Positions 15,937-25,330 of a stretch of DNA of 64,000 nt are shown piece by piece. The stretch is from Bacillus pinisoli (GTDB lineage: Bacteria > Bacillota > Bacilli > Bacillales > SA4). The notes under the pieces are model-generated. The model was given only the letters and a program-made list of their open reading frames with translations, was not told the origin of the DNA and ran no database searches. Both the position numbers and the translations under genes were made by a program. Each line of letters starts with the position of its first letter. The first letter of the stretch is position 1. The stretch spans positions 62,001-126,000 of the forward strand of contig NZ_JAJQKI010000002.1 in NCBI RefSeq assembly GCF_023036475.1, given 5' to 3'.

Positions 15937-17150
15937 TATTTTTTACTCTCATAATCTGCGAGACCTCCGTTTGGCGAATAGAGGAAAGCTCGATCTCCAA
16001 TATCATTCCAAATTTTAGTTTTATCCAGCCACCATAGTTTGTCCTTCTCGCTCTCCTTTGGCTTCGAAGTTGAGTAGACAGAAACAGATTCCCCTGCTTT
16101 CAAAACAAAATCAGGTGGAAACTGAAAAATTTGGTTTCCAGCCTCACTAATAATTTTCCATCCCATCATCAGAACGTCTTGATCTCTGTTATTTTTTATC
16201 GTGACTTTCTCCTTTTTAAGGTCCAGTTCAGTTATAGCTAAATTTCCTTTATATGTTTGCGGTTCTATTGCACTCAACTGCCCATTCTTATCTTGTATTT
16301 TAGAAAATACCTTATATGACCTTCCATTTGTTTTGACGATAACCGATTCATAGTCTGCTGTTGAAAACATCTTTATATCATTATCTTTCAACCTTTCTAT
16401 CACTTCCTTATGTGGATGACCATAAGGGTTTTCCTTACCGAATGATAAAATGGCCACTTCTGGCTCGACACTCTGAAGAAATTCTTCCGTAGAGGAGGTA
16501 ATAGACCCATGATGTCCGATTTTGATGATCTCAGAGTCAATATGGTACGAAGATACCATTTCTAATTCTGATTTTTCTTCTGCATCAGCAGCCAATAAAT
16601 AATCAATTTTCCCCAGTGTCATTTTTAATACAATGGAAGCCTCATTATTTTCCTGATCAGCATTATTACTATTCATTATCTGGATTTTCACTTTCTTATC
16701 AAGGTCAATGCTTTGTCCTTCTTTGGCAATCTCTATGGGAATTTGGTGACTTCGTATGAGTTGTAGATACTCTCTGTAGGTATCAGTTGTATGAAGTTTA
16801 CCACTATCCAATACTTTATTAACTTTAACATATTGTAATACATCAAGTAGCCCTCCGATATGGTCTGCATCCGGATGAGTTGAAACCACTAAATCAAGTT
16901 CCTTAATTAGATGCTTTCTTAAATAATCAACAATCTTTGGACCACTTTCTCTTGGTCCTCCATCAATGAGCATCTTTTTGCCATTTGGAAGTACCACCAA
17001 AATGCTATCACCTTGACCAACATTGATAAAATGTGCTTCTAAATGAGGAAAATGAAACCAGTTTGCCTCTACTTTATAACTGTTGGTAGAACCCACTGGT
17101 AAATTTAATAGGAATACAATGACAAGAAAAGAAGAAAGTATCTTTTTCAT
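15936..17150 (-). CDS. Secreted metallo-beta-lactamase-fold hydrolase with C-terminal lamin-tail-like domain
   Basis: A secreted protein of 404 residues. MKKILSSFLVIVFLLNLPVG is a signal peptide. The MBL domain resembles the C-terminal nuclease-like domain of ComEC: FINVGQGDSILVVLPNGK, MLIDGG, STHPDADHIGG (metal ligands), a late LAADAEEKSE and KIGHHGS. The last 110 residues (VTIKNNRDQDVLMMGWKII through WNDIGDRAFLYS) look like a lamin-tail domain, common in extracellular nucleases. The most likely activity is an extracellular phosphodiesterase or nuclease. ATG at 17150 has AAGGGGG upstream; the frame opens ten codons earlier. Confidence 0.8.
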   Translation of the reverse strand: MKKILSSFLVIVFLLNLPVGSTNSYKVEANWFHFPHLEAHFINVGQGDSILVVLPNGKKMLIDGGPRESGPKIVDYLRKHLIKELDLVVSTHPDADHIGGLLDVLQYVKVNKVLDSGKLHTTDTYREYLQLIRSHQIPIEIAKEGQSIDLDKKVKIQIMNSNNADQENNEASIVLKMTLGKIDYLLAADAEEKSELEMVSSYHIDSEIIKIGHHGSITSSTEEFLQSVEPEVAILSFGKENPYGHPHKEVIERLKDNDIKMFSTADYESVIVKTNGRSYKVFSKIQDKNGQLSAIEPQTYKGNLAITELDLKKEKVTIKNNRDQDVLMMGWKIISEAGNQIFQFPPDFVLKAGESVSVYSTSKPKESEKDKLWWLDKTKIWNDIGDRAFLYSPNGGLADYESKK

Positions 17151-17295
17151 TGCTATATCCCCCTTCAGATGTTTGTGCAATTAGAATGCGTGGGAAGCGG
17201 GAATATTATGTAAACGTATAAAAAAGGATGCATTCTAATCATTTAGCTCTTTAGTAGGTCTTTACTAAGTTTTTATTGTTGCTAATTAAGCATGA

Positions 17296-17327
17296 AAAAG
17301 ACAGGTCCCATATGGAACCTGTCTTTT
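17296..17327. terminator. Terminator after the MFS gene
   Basis: AAAAGACAGGT/ACCTGTCTTTT palindromic hairpin; its right arm overlaps the stop codon of the MFS gene. It is symmetrical enough to act in both directions. Confidence 0.8.
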
Positions 17328-18549
17328 AACTTGTTTCTACAATTGTGACATGCTTTTGTTTGTTCTTCCATATAAGTGTAACAAGGAGAGCCATCATATT
17401 AGCCGTAATAAACATTCCATGAAGAATCCAAACCATATTTTTCAAAGAAAAAGCTTCCATAAGAATTGGCGCTACGATAAAGCCAAGCGCAAATCCCAAC
17501 GATTTTAAAAGCATACCTACTCCGAAAATTCTGCCACGAATCTGATTATTAGATTTTTGTAAAATTGTTGCATATAAAGTTGTATAGGATGCATCAAAGA
17601 GACCCGTAAAAAAAGCAATGATTAAAATCAAAGGAATTGCTTCACTTGATAAAAATAAGATGAAGCCTGTTGACATTAAGATAGCTGCAACATATGCCGT
17701 AGAGAATAGACGTTCGTCTTTTAACCACTTTAATTTCGGTAATGTGTAGGTGGCAAGTACAGATCCTACTCCCCATACTCCCCAGATTAAACCATAATAA
17801 AAACTTTGTCTTAAAGGATCAATCTGTTCTGCTAATAATGGGATTCCTAAGTTATGTGAACTACCAGCAAATGCTCCAATTAAAAATACTAAATTAAACA
17901 TAAGTAATACTGGTAGCAATTTTAGGTATTCATAAACTTCCTTTATATCCTTGCCGATACTAATAAGCTTTTGTTTAATCCCAGGTGCCACTGCTTCAGA
18001 CTTATTTGACATTGAGTCCCATTTAATTCTCATTAACACTATTGCTGATAGTATATAAGTAGTTGCGTCAATTAATAGTGTAATTTCATAGCCAAGTATA
18101 TCTGTAATTATCCCTGCTCCTAGGAATCCTGCAACTAAACTTATTGAAGTTAGTCTCGAGATCAAAGAATTCGTTTCAAGTACCTTAGACTCCCCAAACA
18201 TCTGTGGAATTTCTGCACTAAAACTTACATGAAAAAAGCTACTAATAAATCCTATTAAAAATGAACCTATAATAATCACCGTTGGAGTCGGGAAAGGTAT
18301 CAGTAGTAGAATAATAAGTCCTCTTAGTATATCTGCCCAAATCATTACTTTTCTACGATCTAATCGATCGGCAACAACACCGGAAAATAAACTAGCAATT
18401 ACCCCGCCTAAAGTCCTCGAGGCAAGAGTTGCAGCGAGCCAGGTCGCACTCCCAGTAGCTGAATAGATGACTACATTTAGTACAATCATGTCCATGAAGG
18501 TTCCAAAATCAGATAAAGCCTTCATATATAATATTAGTTGTCTCTTCAT
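17326..18549 (-). CDS. MFS transporter, putative drug/macrolide efflux type
   Basis: A 407-residue major facilitator with about twelve hydrophobic segments. The loop after helix 2 has the family motif in the form FSGVVADRLDRRKVM. Overall it resembles the MefA-like/enterobactin exporter-like MFS proteins of bacilli. The substrate is unknown. The start is ATG at 18549 behind GAAGGAAG; the frame continues seven codons upstream. It is a single gene with its own terminator. Confidence 0.82.
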   Translation of the reverse strand: MKRQLILYMKALSDFGTFMDMIVLNVVIYSATGSATWLAATLASRTLGGVIASLFSGVVADRLDRRKVMIWADILRGLIILLLIPFPTPTVIIIGSFLIGFISSFFHVSFSAEIPQMFGESKVLETNSLISRLTSISLVAGFLGAGIITDILGYEITLLIDATTYILSAIVLMRIKWDSMSNKSEAVAPGIKQKLISIGKDIKEVYEYLKLLPVLLMFNLVFLIGAFAGSSHNLGIPLLAEQIDPLRQSFYYGLIWGVWGVGSVLATYTLPKLKWLKDERLFSTAYVAAILMSTGFILFLSSEAIPLILIIAFFTGLFDASYTTLYATILQKSNNQIRGRIFGVGMLLKSLGFALGFIVAPILMEAFSLKNMVWILHGMFITANMMALLVTLIWKNKQKHVTIVETS

Positions 18550-18757
18550 AAGCAGCTTCCTTCTGTTCATATTCTTTTCTTCATTGTAATCTAGAAGTAT
18601 TTATTTCGCAATACGAAATATAATTGGTAGGATAGATAAAGATTACTACTTCAAATATTTAGAAACGATTATCACTTCAGATCTAAAGTGTTAAAAGATA
18701 GTGTTATTAGTAAAATAATCCTAAAAACCATAAAGTTTTAAAATAGACCCTTAAAAA

Positions 18758-18780
18758 AAGATAAGCATGTAGCTTATCTT
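18758..18780 (-). terminator. Terminator of the 50-residue ORF
   Basis: AAGATAAGC/GCTTATCTT hairpin with a five-base loop, then a run of seven T on the minus strand. It is immediately downstream of the small ORF's stop. Confidence 0.85.
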
Positions 18781-18932
18781 TAATCCTCCATAAATTGTCT
18801 TGCATAGTATAAAGATTCCTCATCAAGGTCGTAGCGACTTTTGACATCCTCTAAGTCCTCTTTTCGATTTTCATTCATGATCTGGAATGATCCCGAAACA
18901 TTCAAATGACTTTGTTCATTTTTTTTCTTCAT
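18780..18932 (-). CDS. Small hypothetical protein (50 aa)
   Basis: AAGGAG lies seven bases before ATG at 18932. The 50-residue product starts MKKKNEQSHLN and ends DEESLYYARQFMED; it is charged, probably helical, and has no membrane segment. A strong terminator directly follows, which supports it being a real monocistronic gene. The family was not recognised. An R1 copy begins 19 bases upstream of its start, so its promoter lies inside or beyond that repeat. Confidence 0.65.
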   Translation of the reverse strand: MKKKNEQSHLNVSGSFQIMNENRKEDLEDVKSRYDLDEESLYYARQFMED

Positions 18933-18950
18933 TATATACTCCTTTATGTT

Positions 18951-19034
18951 GGCTCTTTTCTAATACTTTGAATACCGAGTAAAGATCCGGCTTTTAGGAT
19001 TTTTACGAAAGCAACATTCTATATGAAAACAGCC
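18951..19034 (-). mobile_element. R1 repeat, short 84-bp form
   Basis: In minus orientation the element begins GGCTGTTTTCATATAG, has TTGCTTTC, the palindrome GTAAAAATCC...GGATCTTTAC and CGGTA, and then jumps straight to the right end TATTAGAAAAGAGCC, so it lacks the middle 100 bases. The flanks TTTATGTT (18943-18950) and ATTATTTT (19035-19042) match at 6 of 8 positions. Confidence 0.8.
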
Positions 19035-19126
19035 ATTATTTTAGATTCATTTTTTAGTATAAACATTTAATTTTTTTGTATGAGCATTCTACCTTTCGGG
19101 ACAATATAAAAATGGAGGTGCTATAC

Positions 19127-19528
19127 ATGAAGAATCTAGTTATATTTATTTGTCTTATTTCTTTTCTAACAGGTTGTCAATTACTAATGAGTGGACCAAC
19201 TCAATCCGATCATAATTTTCATTACCCTTCTTCCTCAGTGTCACATGGAGTTACACCTTCCAAGTATGAACCGAATGAAATTATTTCAACCGACAAACTA
19301 CTAGAAGAACGAATAAGTGGTAAGATAAATCAGGCTTTCTCAGACCAAACCATCCAAGTATTAGTTGACCGAAACAGAATAATTGTGAGCGGAGTCCCGA
19401 CAGACGATGAACAATCCGCTAAACGAATTAGAGCAGCTATAGGGAACATGAGCCATAAAAGAAAGTTGATTATTGTTGAAAAAGATGTATTCAATATGTA
19501 TAAAAAAGCACATGAGAATATAAATTAA
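19127..19528 (+). CDS. Putative lipoprotein, YhcN/YlaJ-like
   Basis: A 133-residue lipoprotein: MKNLVIFICLISFLTGC with a lipobox, a low-complexity linker, and a domain ISGKINQAFSDQTIQVLVDRNRIIVSGVPTD that resembles the BON-like fold of YhcN/YlaJ sporulation lipoproteins. It is probably anchored to the outer face of the membrane. GGAGGTG precedes ATG at 19127; the longer open frame to 19076 lacks such a site. A terminator follows. The family assignment is tentative. Confidence 0.65.
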   Translation: MKNLVIFICLISFLTGCQLLMSGPTQSDHNFHYPSSSVSHGVTPSKYEPNEIISTDKLLEERISGKINQAFSDQTIQVLVDRNRIIVSGVPTDDEQSAKRIRAAIGNMSHKRKLIIVEKDVFNMYKKAHENIN

Positions 19529-19553
19529 ACCCACTCTAGTTATGAGTGGGTTT
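19527..19553 (+). terminator. Terminator after the lipoprotein gene
   Basis: AAACCCACTC/GAGTGGGTTT hairpin with a seven-base loop, overlapping the stop codon. The T run is short, so confidence is moderate. Confidence 0.7.
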
Positions 19554-19682
19554 TAGGCTGCGCTGAAACTATCCAAATTGTAGCATTGCAAACCATGTTC
19601 TCGTGGTCTCTGTGAATAACAAGAGCAAATTTAGACGTTCAGTATCTATATTTGTTCTACAAACAATACAGACCTTGCCGTA

Positions 19683-20684
19683 TTACAAAAAAAGATCAGC
19701 CGCTTTATTGCTGAATTCTTTTATAAACTTTAAGTACTCTCTTCCCCCATAATTTTTTTCTTTATTATACATCTTAGCAACGACCACCTTATAATGAGGG
19801 ATAACTAAAATAGTTGGACCTGTAATTCCTAGAATCTGATAAGAGCCTTCAGGCACGCGTTCCCCTAATTCACTCATTGCTGCCGGGGACCCTTGTACAT
19901 ACCAAAAAAGTCCATTTAAAGGTAAACTTAGATCTTGATATGTTGGACTTTGAATACTAGTAGCAAGTTCAATAACCTCTTCTGGGACAACCTGTTTACC
20001 ATTCATGTATCCTCTATTTAAGTGGAGTTCCCCCCATCTTATGAAATCCCTCGTCGAAACAAATAAATTAGACTCAGATCCTTCTTTTGATTTACCTACT
20101 CTAGAAATCTCTGGCAGTTCCGGTTCGACTATAACTTTTACTAAATTCTCTTGTTCTTCTGTATACCAACCTGTTTCTGTTAAATCTAGAGGAAATAACA
20201 CTCTTTCTTTTATCAATTGTGTAAAGGGCTTACCATATAAATGCTGAATTAACTCACAAATCATAGTGGTATTAATTCTCCGGTACGCCCAACCTTCTCC
20301 TGGTTTAAACTCCCTAATCACACTTCCATCACGTTGTTCTTTTAGACCATGTGAATGAGTACATAAATGTCGAATCGTAGTTTTATCTAGTAGGTCTTTA
20401 TCATAACCTTCTAAGTAATCTGAAATGCAATCATCTAGTTTCACTTTACCTTCATAAATGGCATAGGCAACAGATAATCCTAAGTAGCTTTTTCTGGCAG
20501 AAGCAACATTGAATTGAGATCCTGCAGAGATGACCGGTGCATGAGGAGCACGTGAATGTGTACCACTATAATGTTCTAATATAATCTCACCGTCTTGCTG
20601 AATCATTAATGAAGCAGCTGTACAATGGTTTAATTCTTTTATGTTTTCAACAAAAGAAATTAATTCATTACAAGTATTTCTCAT
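19683..20684 (-). CDS. Serine hydrolase, class C beta-lactamase-like family
   Basis: A 333-residue protein of the beta-lactamase/D-alanyl-D-alanine esterase family (Pfam Beta-lactamase). The SxxK motif is SARK near residue 62, and the helical segment DCISDYLEGYDKDLLDKTTIRHLCTH is typical. At the second motif it has AYRRIN where most members have YSN, so the usual Asn is missing at that place. It has no signal peptide and is probably a cytoplasmic esterase or peptidase rather than a resistance enzyme. It is a lone gene on the minus strand. Confidence 0.8.
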   Translation of the reverse strand: MRNTCNELISFVENIKELNHCTAASLMIQQDGEIILEHYSGTHSRAPHAPVISAGSQFNVASARKSYLGLSVAYAIYEGKVKLDDCISDYLEGYDKDLLDKTTIRHLCTHSHGLKEQRDGSVIREFKPGEGWAYRRINTTMICELIQHLYGKPFTQLIKERVLFPLDLTETGWYTEEQENLVKVIVEPELPEISRVGKSKEGSESNLFVSTRDFIRWGELHLNRGYMNGKQVVPEEVIELATSIQSPTYQDLSLPLNGLFWYVQGSPAAMSELGERVPEGSYQILGITGPTILVIPHYKVVVAKMYNKEKNYGGREYLKFIKEFSNKAADLFL

Positions 20685-20908
20685 TATTTCGACTCCTTTT
20701 TATAATCTATAATTCTAGTTTACCATGTAATATTTAGGTTAATTGTAAAATTTTGTAGATTATATATTAGGAATAATACTAGTAGTAATCGTTTTAGTTA
20801 GATTTATGGAGTTCAATCATCGTGTTTTACGTGGACTGTTTTATTGCGGGAAGTTTTTAATATATGCGTGAAAATTTAAATTTATGAGTACAGCATTACT
20901 AGCAAAAA

Positions 20909-20936
20909 AAAGATAGGGCGAATTCGCCCTATCTTT
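20909..20936 (-). terminator. Terminator after the formate dehydrogenase-like gene
   Basis: A perfect 28-base palindrome AAAGATAGGGCG/AATT/CGCCCTATCTTT preceded by an A run on the plus strand, giving a T run on the minus strand just past the stop at 20948. Confidence 0.9.
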
Positions 20937-20947
20937 CACTCCATCTA

Positions 20948-23308
20948 TTAAGCTGGAGCATCCACTTCTAAATCTTCAATACGCTTTTCAACATATTGAG
21001 AATCTTTGCGTGCAGTGTAACGCTCAGCTTTTTCAACAGTTGCTGTGATATTGTAATCTGGAATACCAGCAAACTTTTCGTAACGACCTCTTGGTAGTAG
21101 GAAGTTTCCTTCTGGGAAGTGAACCTCAATGTTTCCTTTTGCAATATCAACAAACTTCGCTTTACCTTGGAACACACCGAAGCCGTTATATACTACAATT
21201 GCTTCTCCTTCAACAATGCTTAATTCTTTACCGTCTTCCGCGCTCATTAATACATCATAACGCTCTGCATTGTTAAATGGATCAACTTCCTTGTAAACCA
21301 TAGAGTTAAATTGCTTACCTCGACGAGAAGTCACGATAAATTGACCTTCTTTTTTGTTTAAGTCTGGTATTTCAACAGAGATTAAGTTACCTTTTCCGTC
21401 TGGAGTTGGACAAATTCCATCTTCACATAGCCATGCTCCACCCCATTGGAATACGTCACCTTTCTTCTTCAGGTGTTGAACTCCGTCATAGTTAGTATTT
21501 GCAATGGCAATTTCATTGCGAATATCTTGACCTGTTTTAAAATCAACTAAGTGAGCAGTTTCAGGCTTTACACGCTTAGCAAGGTCGATGTAAATCTTCC
21601 ATTCAGCACGAGCTTCTTCAATAAGGTTTTTGTTTCCTTCAATCTCAGGCGAGAAGTAAACCATACGCTCGGTAGAAGTTGATGTACCGCCACCTTCTTG
21701 CTCATAACGAGTTTTTGCAGGTAGGACGATAACTGCTTCTTTTGCGTCTACTAGTGTAGAAGTGTTGAAAATGATATCTTGGTGAACACGAATATCAAGT
21801 TCAGATAATGCTTGTTCAACGAAATTTGGATCAGGCATTGTTTCTAAGAAATTACCACCTGATAAGTAATAAAGCTTAATTTTACGTTCATGATCTTCAG
21901 GAAGTAAAATATTTTCAAGTGTTACCCCAACAATGTCACCTTGCCATTTTGGAATCTCAAAGTTCCAAATCTTTTCCATACGCTCGATACCACTTGGATT
22001 AAAATCACTGCCAGGTAATACGAATGGATCTGCACCCATTTCACCAGAACCTTGGACAGAAGAGTGTCCACGGAATGGCATTAATCCACTGTTCTTTTTA
22101 CCTAAATGTCCGCGTAATAATGCTAAGTTTGCAACTTGTGAAATATTATCAGTAGCAAATGAGTGCATAGTAAGTCCTAGAGCCCATACATATACAGCGT
22201 TTTTACTATTTGCTAATATTTCAGCTAATTCAACTGTTCTCTCATAAGAGATACCTGAAGATTTAACGATTTCATCCCAAGAAATTTTTTCAACAGTTGC
22301 TTTTAGTTCTTCGTAACCATTTACATGTTCTTGTACAAATTGATGGTTGATGGCAGAACCTTGTTGCTTCTCTTCCATTTCGAACCAATGTTTCATAATA
22401 CCGTGCATGAAAGCAATGTCTCCACCAATATTTACTTGATAGAAGTCATCTGCAATCTTTGTTCCAAATAAAGCAGACTCCATATTGGAAGGAATCCAAT
22501 ATTTATCCATTGCTGGTTCTTTATATGGGTTGATAACAATAATCTTTGTACCTCTCTTCTTTGCTTCTAACATATATTTAGTAGAAACAGGTGAAGAGTT
22601 AGACGCAATACTACCCCAGAATAAAATTACATCTGTTCCAAACCAGTCTTGATAGTTTACAGTTGATGCACCTACTCCAATTGAACGCTTTAGTGCTGTT
22701 TTACTTGGAGAGTGACAAATACGTGATGCGTTATCAATGTTATTTGTTCCAAGGAAACGAGCTACTTTACCCGCTACATAATATGATTCGTTGGTAATTC
22801 CTCTAGCTGTTAGGAAGAAAGCATATTGTTTTGGATCTAGTTGCTTCATCTTATCTGCAATCATATCCATTGCATCATCCCAAGTAATACGAGAAAACTT
22901 TCTTTCTCCTTTGCGGCGAATTAATGGATAAGGAATACGTCCAAGCTTGCGAAGCTCAGTACTGCTGTATTTACGTAATTCATCAATATCAGCATGAACA
23001 ATTTCTTCTTTTAAAGCAGGCATTGTATTTAAACGTAAAACGTTCATTCTTGTTGTACACATATGTGGACCTTTAAGTGTTTGGTCTGAAAGACCTGATA
23101 CACCTAATGCACATCCATCGCAAACGCCTTCTGTAATAATTTTTGTTGCATAACCCAAATTATCTCTATTATCCCAAGCGACTTTCATTGTATCGCGGAA
23201 ATGATGAGGCTTCACCTTGCCTAAACCAAATGGTACAGGACTTACCCAGTGCTTAGGTTGTAGGGCTTTCGTTGCCTTCATTGGACCCTGGTGTTTTGTT
23301 TTCCCCAT
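20948..23308 (-). CDS. FdhF/YdeP-type molybdopterin oxidoreductase alpha subunit (formate dehydrogenase-like)
   Basis: A 786-residue Mo-bis-MGD enzyme of the FdhF/YdeP subgroup. It has an N-terminal [4Fe-4S] ligand set (CDGCALG near residue 63, with a further Cys in PHMCTTR), the Mo ligand in SRICHSPS near residue 195, and the C-terminal MGD-binding domain (SRRGKQFNSMVYKEVDPF). The Mo ligand position is Cys, not selenocysteine. It lacks the extra ferredoxin-type domains of long FdhA proteins. The neighbouring FdhD and Moco genes point to formate oxidation, though YdeP-like members have other suggested roles. It is preceded by an RNA leader with a terminator and by the DUF2294 gene on the same strand. 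Confidence 0.88.
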   Translation of the reverse strand: MGKTKHQGPMKATKALQPKHWVSPVPFGLGKVKPHHFRDTMKVAWDNRDNLGYATKIITEGVCDGCALGVSGLSDQTLKGPHMCTTRMNVLRLNTMPALKEEIVHADIDELRKYSSTELRKLGRIPYPLIRRKGERKFSRITWDDAMDMIADKMKQLDPKQYAFFLTARGITNESYYVAGKVARFLGTNNIDNASRICHSPSKTALKRSIGVGASTVNYQDWFGTDVILFWGSIASNSSPVSTKYMLEAKKRGTKIIVINPYKEPAMDKYWIPSNMESALFGTKIADDFYQVNIGGDIAFMHGIMKHWFEMEEKQQGSAINHQFVQEHVNGYEELKATVEKISWDEIVKSSGISYERTVELAEILANSKNAVYVWALGLTMHSFATDNISQVANLALLRGHLGKKNSGLMPFRGHSSVQGSGEMGADPFVLPGSDFNPSGIERMEKIWNFEIPKWQGDIVGVTLENILLPEDHERKIKLYYLSGGNFLETMPDPNFVEQALSELDIRVHQDIIFNTSTLVDAKEAVIVLPAKTRYEQEGGGTSTSTERMVYFSPEIEGNKNLIEEARAEWKIYIDLAKRVKPETAHLVDFKTGQDIRNEIAIANTNYDGVQHLKKKGDVFQWGGAWLCEDGICPTPDGKGNLISVEIPDLNKKEGQFIVTSRRGKQFNSMVYKEVDPFNNAERYDVLMSAEDGKELSIVEGEAIVVYNGFGVFQGKAKFVDIAKGNIEVHFPEGNFLLPRGRYEKFAGIPDYNITATVEKAERYTARKDSQYVEKRIEDLEVDAPA

Positions 23309-23502
23309 TTTAAGTTCACTCCTACTCTATTTAATCCATTTTAATTATATATTTAGAAAAACTAGCCTAACGACAATTGCATTACTAATTATCAATAGGC
23401 TACTTTTACTAGCTAACATTCTTAAAGTAAGCCTATAGATACTATAAGACTTTTCTACTTTAAAGTTTTTTCGACATTTTTTTCATTACAACCAAAAGAA
23501 AA

Positions 23503-23592
23503 AACCACCGTGATCTAAGTGCAAAAAATAAACATGCATTAGATGATACGGTGGTTAGTCTTTAGCAGGGTCGCTACCAAGTGCCAAACCTG
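23503..23592 (-). promoter_or_regulatory. Candidate cis-regulatory RNA leader A (attenuator) before fdhF
   Basis: Directly after the DUF2294 stop codon the minus strand reads GGUAGCGACCCUGCU, then AAAGACUAACC, and then continues into a terminator (arms 23537-23556 and 23503-23522, about 20 pairs with bulges, then UUUUUU). The same order of blocks occurs in leader B at 25331-25424. ACUAA can pair with UUGGU upstream, while its AACC end is the 5' arm of the terminator, so the two folds exclude each other. The leader ends about 195 bases before the oxidoreductase start. It is not recognised as a known riboswitch class. Confidence 0.6.
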
Positions 23593-23952
23593 TTATTTAG
23601 AAAATTTCTGCTGTATATCCTCATCAAATACGAATATGGACATACCGAAATCTCTGTCTATATCAATATCAACAAATAATTCCACAAATTTACACTGCAA
23701 GAAATCTTCCATTTCAATCGGTGGATTCTTTCGATAGATATCCTTTACCATTTCTGTTCTAGCAGCTCGGAGCGCTTGTTTCCCTTCATTTGCACTTGCG
23801 ATAAACTTTTCTACAGGAGAAAGGTTACCTTCCATTTCACAAATTGCCCAATTTTTCACAAATGTTGTTGTAATCTTACTTGGACCTTTTCCCATATGTT
23901 TTTTTCTGAATGTGCGAACTAGGTTGCTAAATTCAGCTTCATACTTATTCAT
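23593..23952 (-). CDS. DUF2294 family protein (YrhF-like)
   Basis: A 119-residue soluble protein of the DUF2294 family, to judge from the pattern LVRTFRKKHMGKGPSKITTTFVKNWAICEMEGNLSPVEKFI and the C-terminal LFVDIDIDRDFGMSIFVFDEDI. Homologues in bacilli are found beside formate dehydrogenase genes. The biochemical role is unknown. AGGAGG precedes ATG at 23952. The gene lies between the OFA transporter and the oxidoreductase on the same strand and is separated from the latter by the attenuator-like leader. Confidence 0.75.
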   Translation of the reverse strand: MNKYEAEFSNLVRTFRKKHMGKGPSKITTTFVKNWAICEMEGNLSPVEKFIASANEGKQALRAARTEMVKDIYRKNPPIEMEDFLQCKFVELFVDIDIDRDFGMSIFVFDEDIQQKFSK

Positions 23953-24022
23953 GTGATCCTCCTACCTTGAGGTTAAATCATGATAGGTATTTTAACACAT
24001 ATAAGTTAAAGAAGAAAGTAAA

Positions 24023-25291
24023 TTAGCTTACTAAAGATTTTTTTGTTACAGCTTCATTTTGTTGACGGATTTTCTTAATATCTGCCTTCATAACTAATGA
24101 AACAATAAATGCAACGATTAATAGCCCAGTGAAAATATAGAAAGCCGCGTTATAGCTGTTTGTAGTTTCTCTAATGTAAGAAACTGTAATAGGCCCAACT
24201 ACACCTGCTAATGACCATGCAGTTAAAATATAACCGTGAATAGCACCTAATTGCTTAGTACCAAACAGGTCCCCGATAAATGCAGGTAATGCAGCAAATC
24301 CTCCACCGTAACAAGTTAGAACTAAAAGAATTAATAATTGGAACAAGAATGCGTTTGTCGTCATAGGAATTAAAATGAACGCCGCAATTTGAATACTGAA
24401 ATATGTGATGAAAACTGCTGGACGACCGATGAAATCTGAAATAGAAGACCATCCAATACGACCTGCTCCGTTTAATAGTCCCATTAGACCTACCATCGTA
24501 GCAGCAGCAGCCGCTGACATACCTACCATATCTTGAGCCATAGGTGAAGCAACAGAGATAATCATAATTCCAGAAGATACGTTAATAAAGATCATTGTCC
24601 ATAATAACCAGAAGCGCTTTGTCTTAACTGCTTCATTTGCTGTAAGTTGTGACAAGTCTGTTTTTGCTTTTGCACCAGCTGCATTTTGTTTTGCATCAAA
24701 GCCTTTAGGTGCCCATCCTTCTTCTGGACGCGCAATATAAGATGCACCTAGCATCATTAGAACTAGATATACAACACCTAGAATGTAGAATGTGCTTTGG
24801 ATATTGATTGAAACGATTAGGTTTGCAGCAATTGGACTAGTAATTAGTGCCCCTGCACCAAATCCGAATACTGCCATACCAGTTGCTAGACCACGACGGT
24901 CAGGGAACCATTTTACAAGTGTTGATACTGGAGAAATATAACCAATACCAAGACCAATCCCCCCAACAACCCCATACATGAATAAGAATAGTGGTAAAGA
25001 TTCGATTGATACCGCAAATCCAGAACCTAAGTGACCTAAACTAAATAAAATTGCAGAAACTGTAGCAGATTTTCTTGGACCATATTTTTCTACATATTTC
25101 CCACCAATTGCAGCAGCTAAACCAAGAAACACAATAGCAAGTGTGAAAGCTAGTGAAACTTGAGTACCACTCCATCCAAGTTGTTCGCTAATAGGATTTT
25201 TGTAAACACTATAAGCATAAGCTGAACCAATTGATAAATGAATAAAAATTGCAGATAAAGCTATAAGCCAACGATTTTTTGTCTTTTTCAC
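24023..25291 (-). CDS. OFA family MFS transporter (oxalate/formate antiporter-like)
   Basis: A 422-residue, 12-helix MFS protein of the oxalate:formate antiporter (OFA) type, with SVYKNPISEQLGWSGTQVS after helix 1, GGKYVEKYGPRKSA, and GIGYISPVSTLVKWFPDRRGLATG as family hallmarks. The place within the formate region suggests it moves formate, oxalate or a related monocarboxylate. GTG at 25291 (RBS AAGGGGGAAA) is preferred over the open frame to 25345, which runs into the leader's terminator. It is preceded by an RNA leader carrying two copies of a shared motif. Confidence 0.85.
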   Translation of the reverse strand: MKKTKNRWLIALSAIFIHLSIGSAYAYSVYKNPISEQLGWSGTQVSLAFTLAIVFLGLAAAIGGKYVEKYGPRKSATVSAILFSLGHLGSGFAVSIESLPLFLFMYGVVGGIGLGIGYISPVSTLVKWFPDRRGLATGMAVFGFGAGALITSPIAANLIVSINIQSTFYILGVVYLVLMMLGASYIARPEEGWAPKGFDAKQNAAGAKAKTDLSQLTANEAVKTKRFWLLWTMIFINVSSGIMIISVASPMAQDMVGMSAAAAATMVGLMGLLNGAGRIGWSSISDFIGRPAVFITYFSIQIAAFILIPMTTNAFLFQLLILLVLTCYGGGFAALPAFIGDLFGTKQLGAIHGYILTAWSLAGVVGPITVSYIRETTNSYNAAFYIFTGLLIVAFIVSLVMKADIKKIRQQNEAVTKKSLVS

Positions 25292-25330
25292 CCTAATTTC
25301 CCCCTTATAATATCTACCAAAGAACAAATA

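Noticed and set aside
18571..18750. Another R1 copy between the MFS gene and the 50-residue ORF
   Set aside because: Only AAAGTTTTAAAATAGACCC near 18732-18750 resembles the R1 right end; the rest does not align.
20685..20947. Gene or RNA in the gap between the serine hydrolase and fdhF terminator
   Set aside because: AT-rich sequence without ribosome binding site, conserved hairpin or repeat apart from the terminator at 20909.
20948..23308. Selenocysteine in the formate dehydrogenase-like protein
   Set aside because: The Mo-ligand position reads SRICHSPS with a cysteine codon and the frame has no internal TGA.
23553..23590. c-di-GMP-I or preQ1-I riboswitch in leader A
   Set aside because: Short resemblances (GGUAGCG; ACCC..AAA..ACUAA) exist, but the required P1 helices and flanking conserved blocks of both classes are missing.
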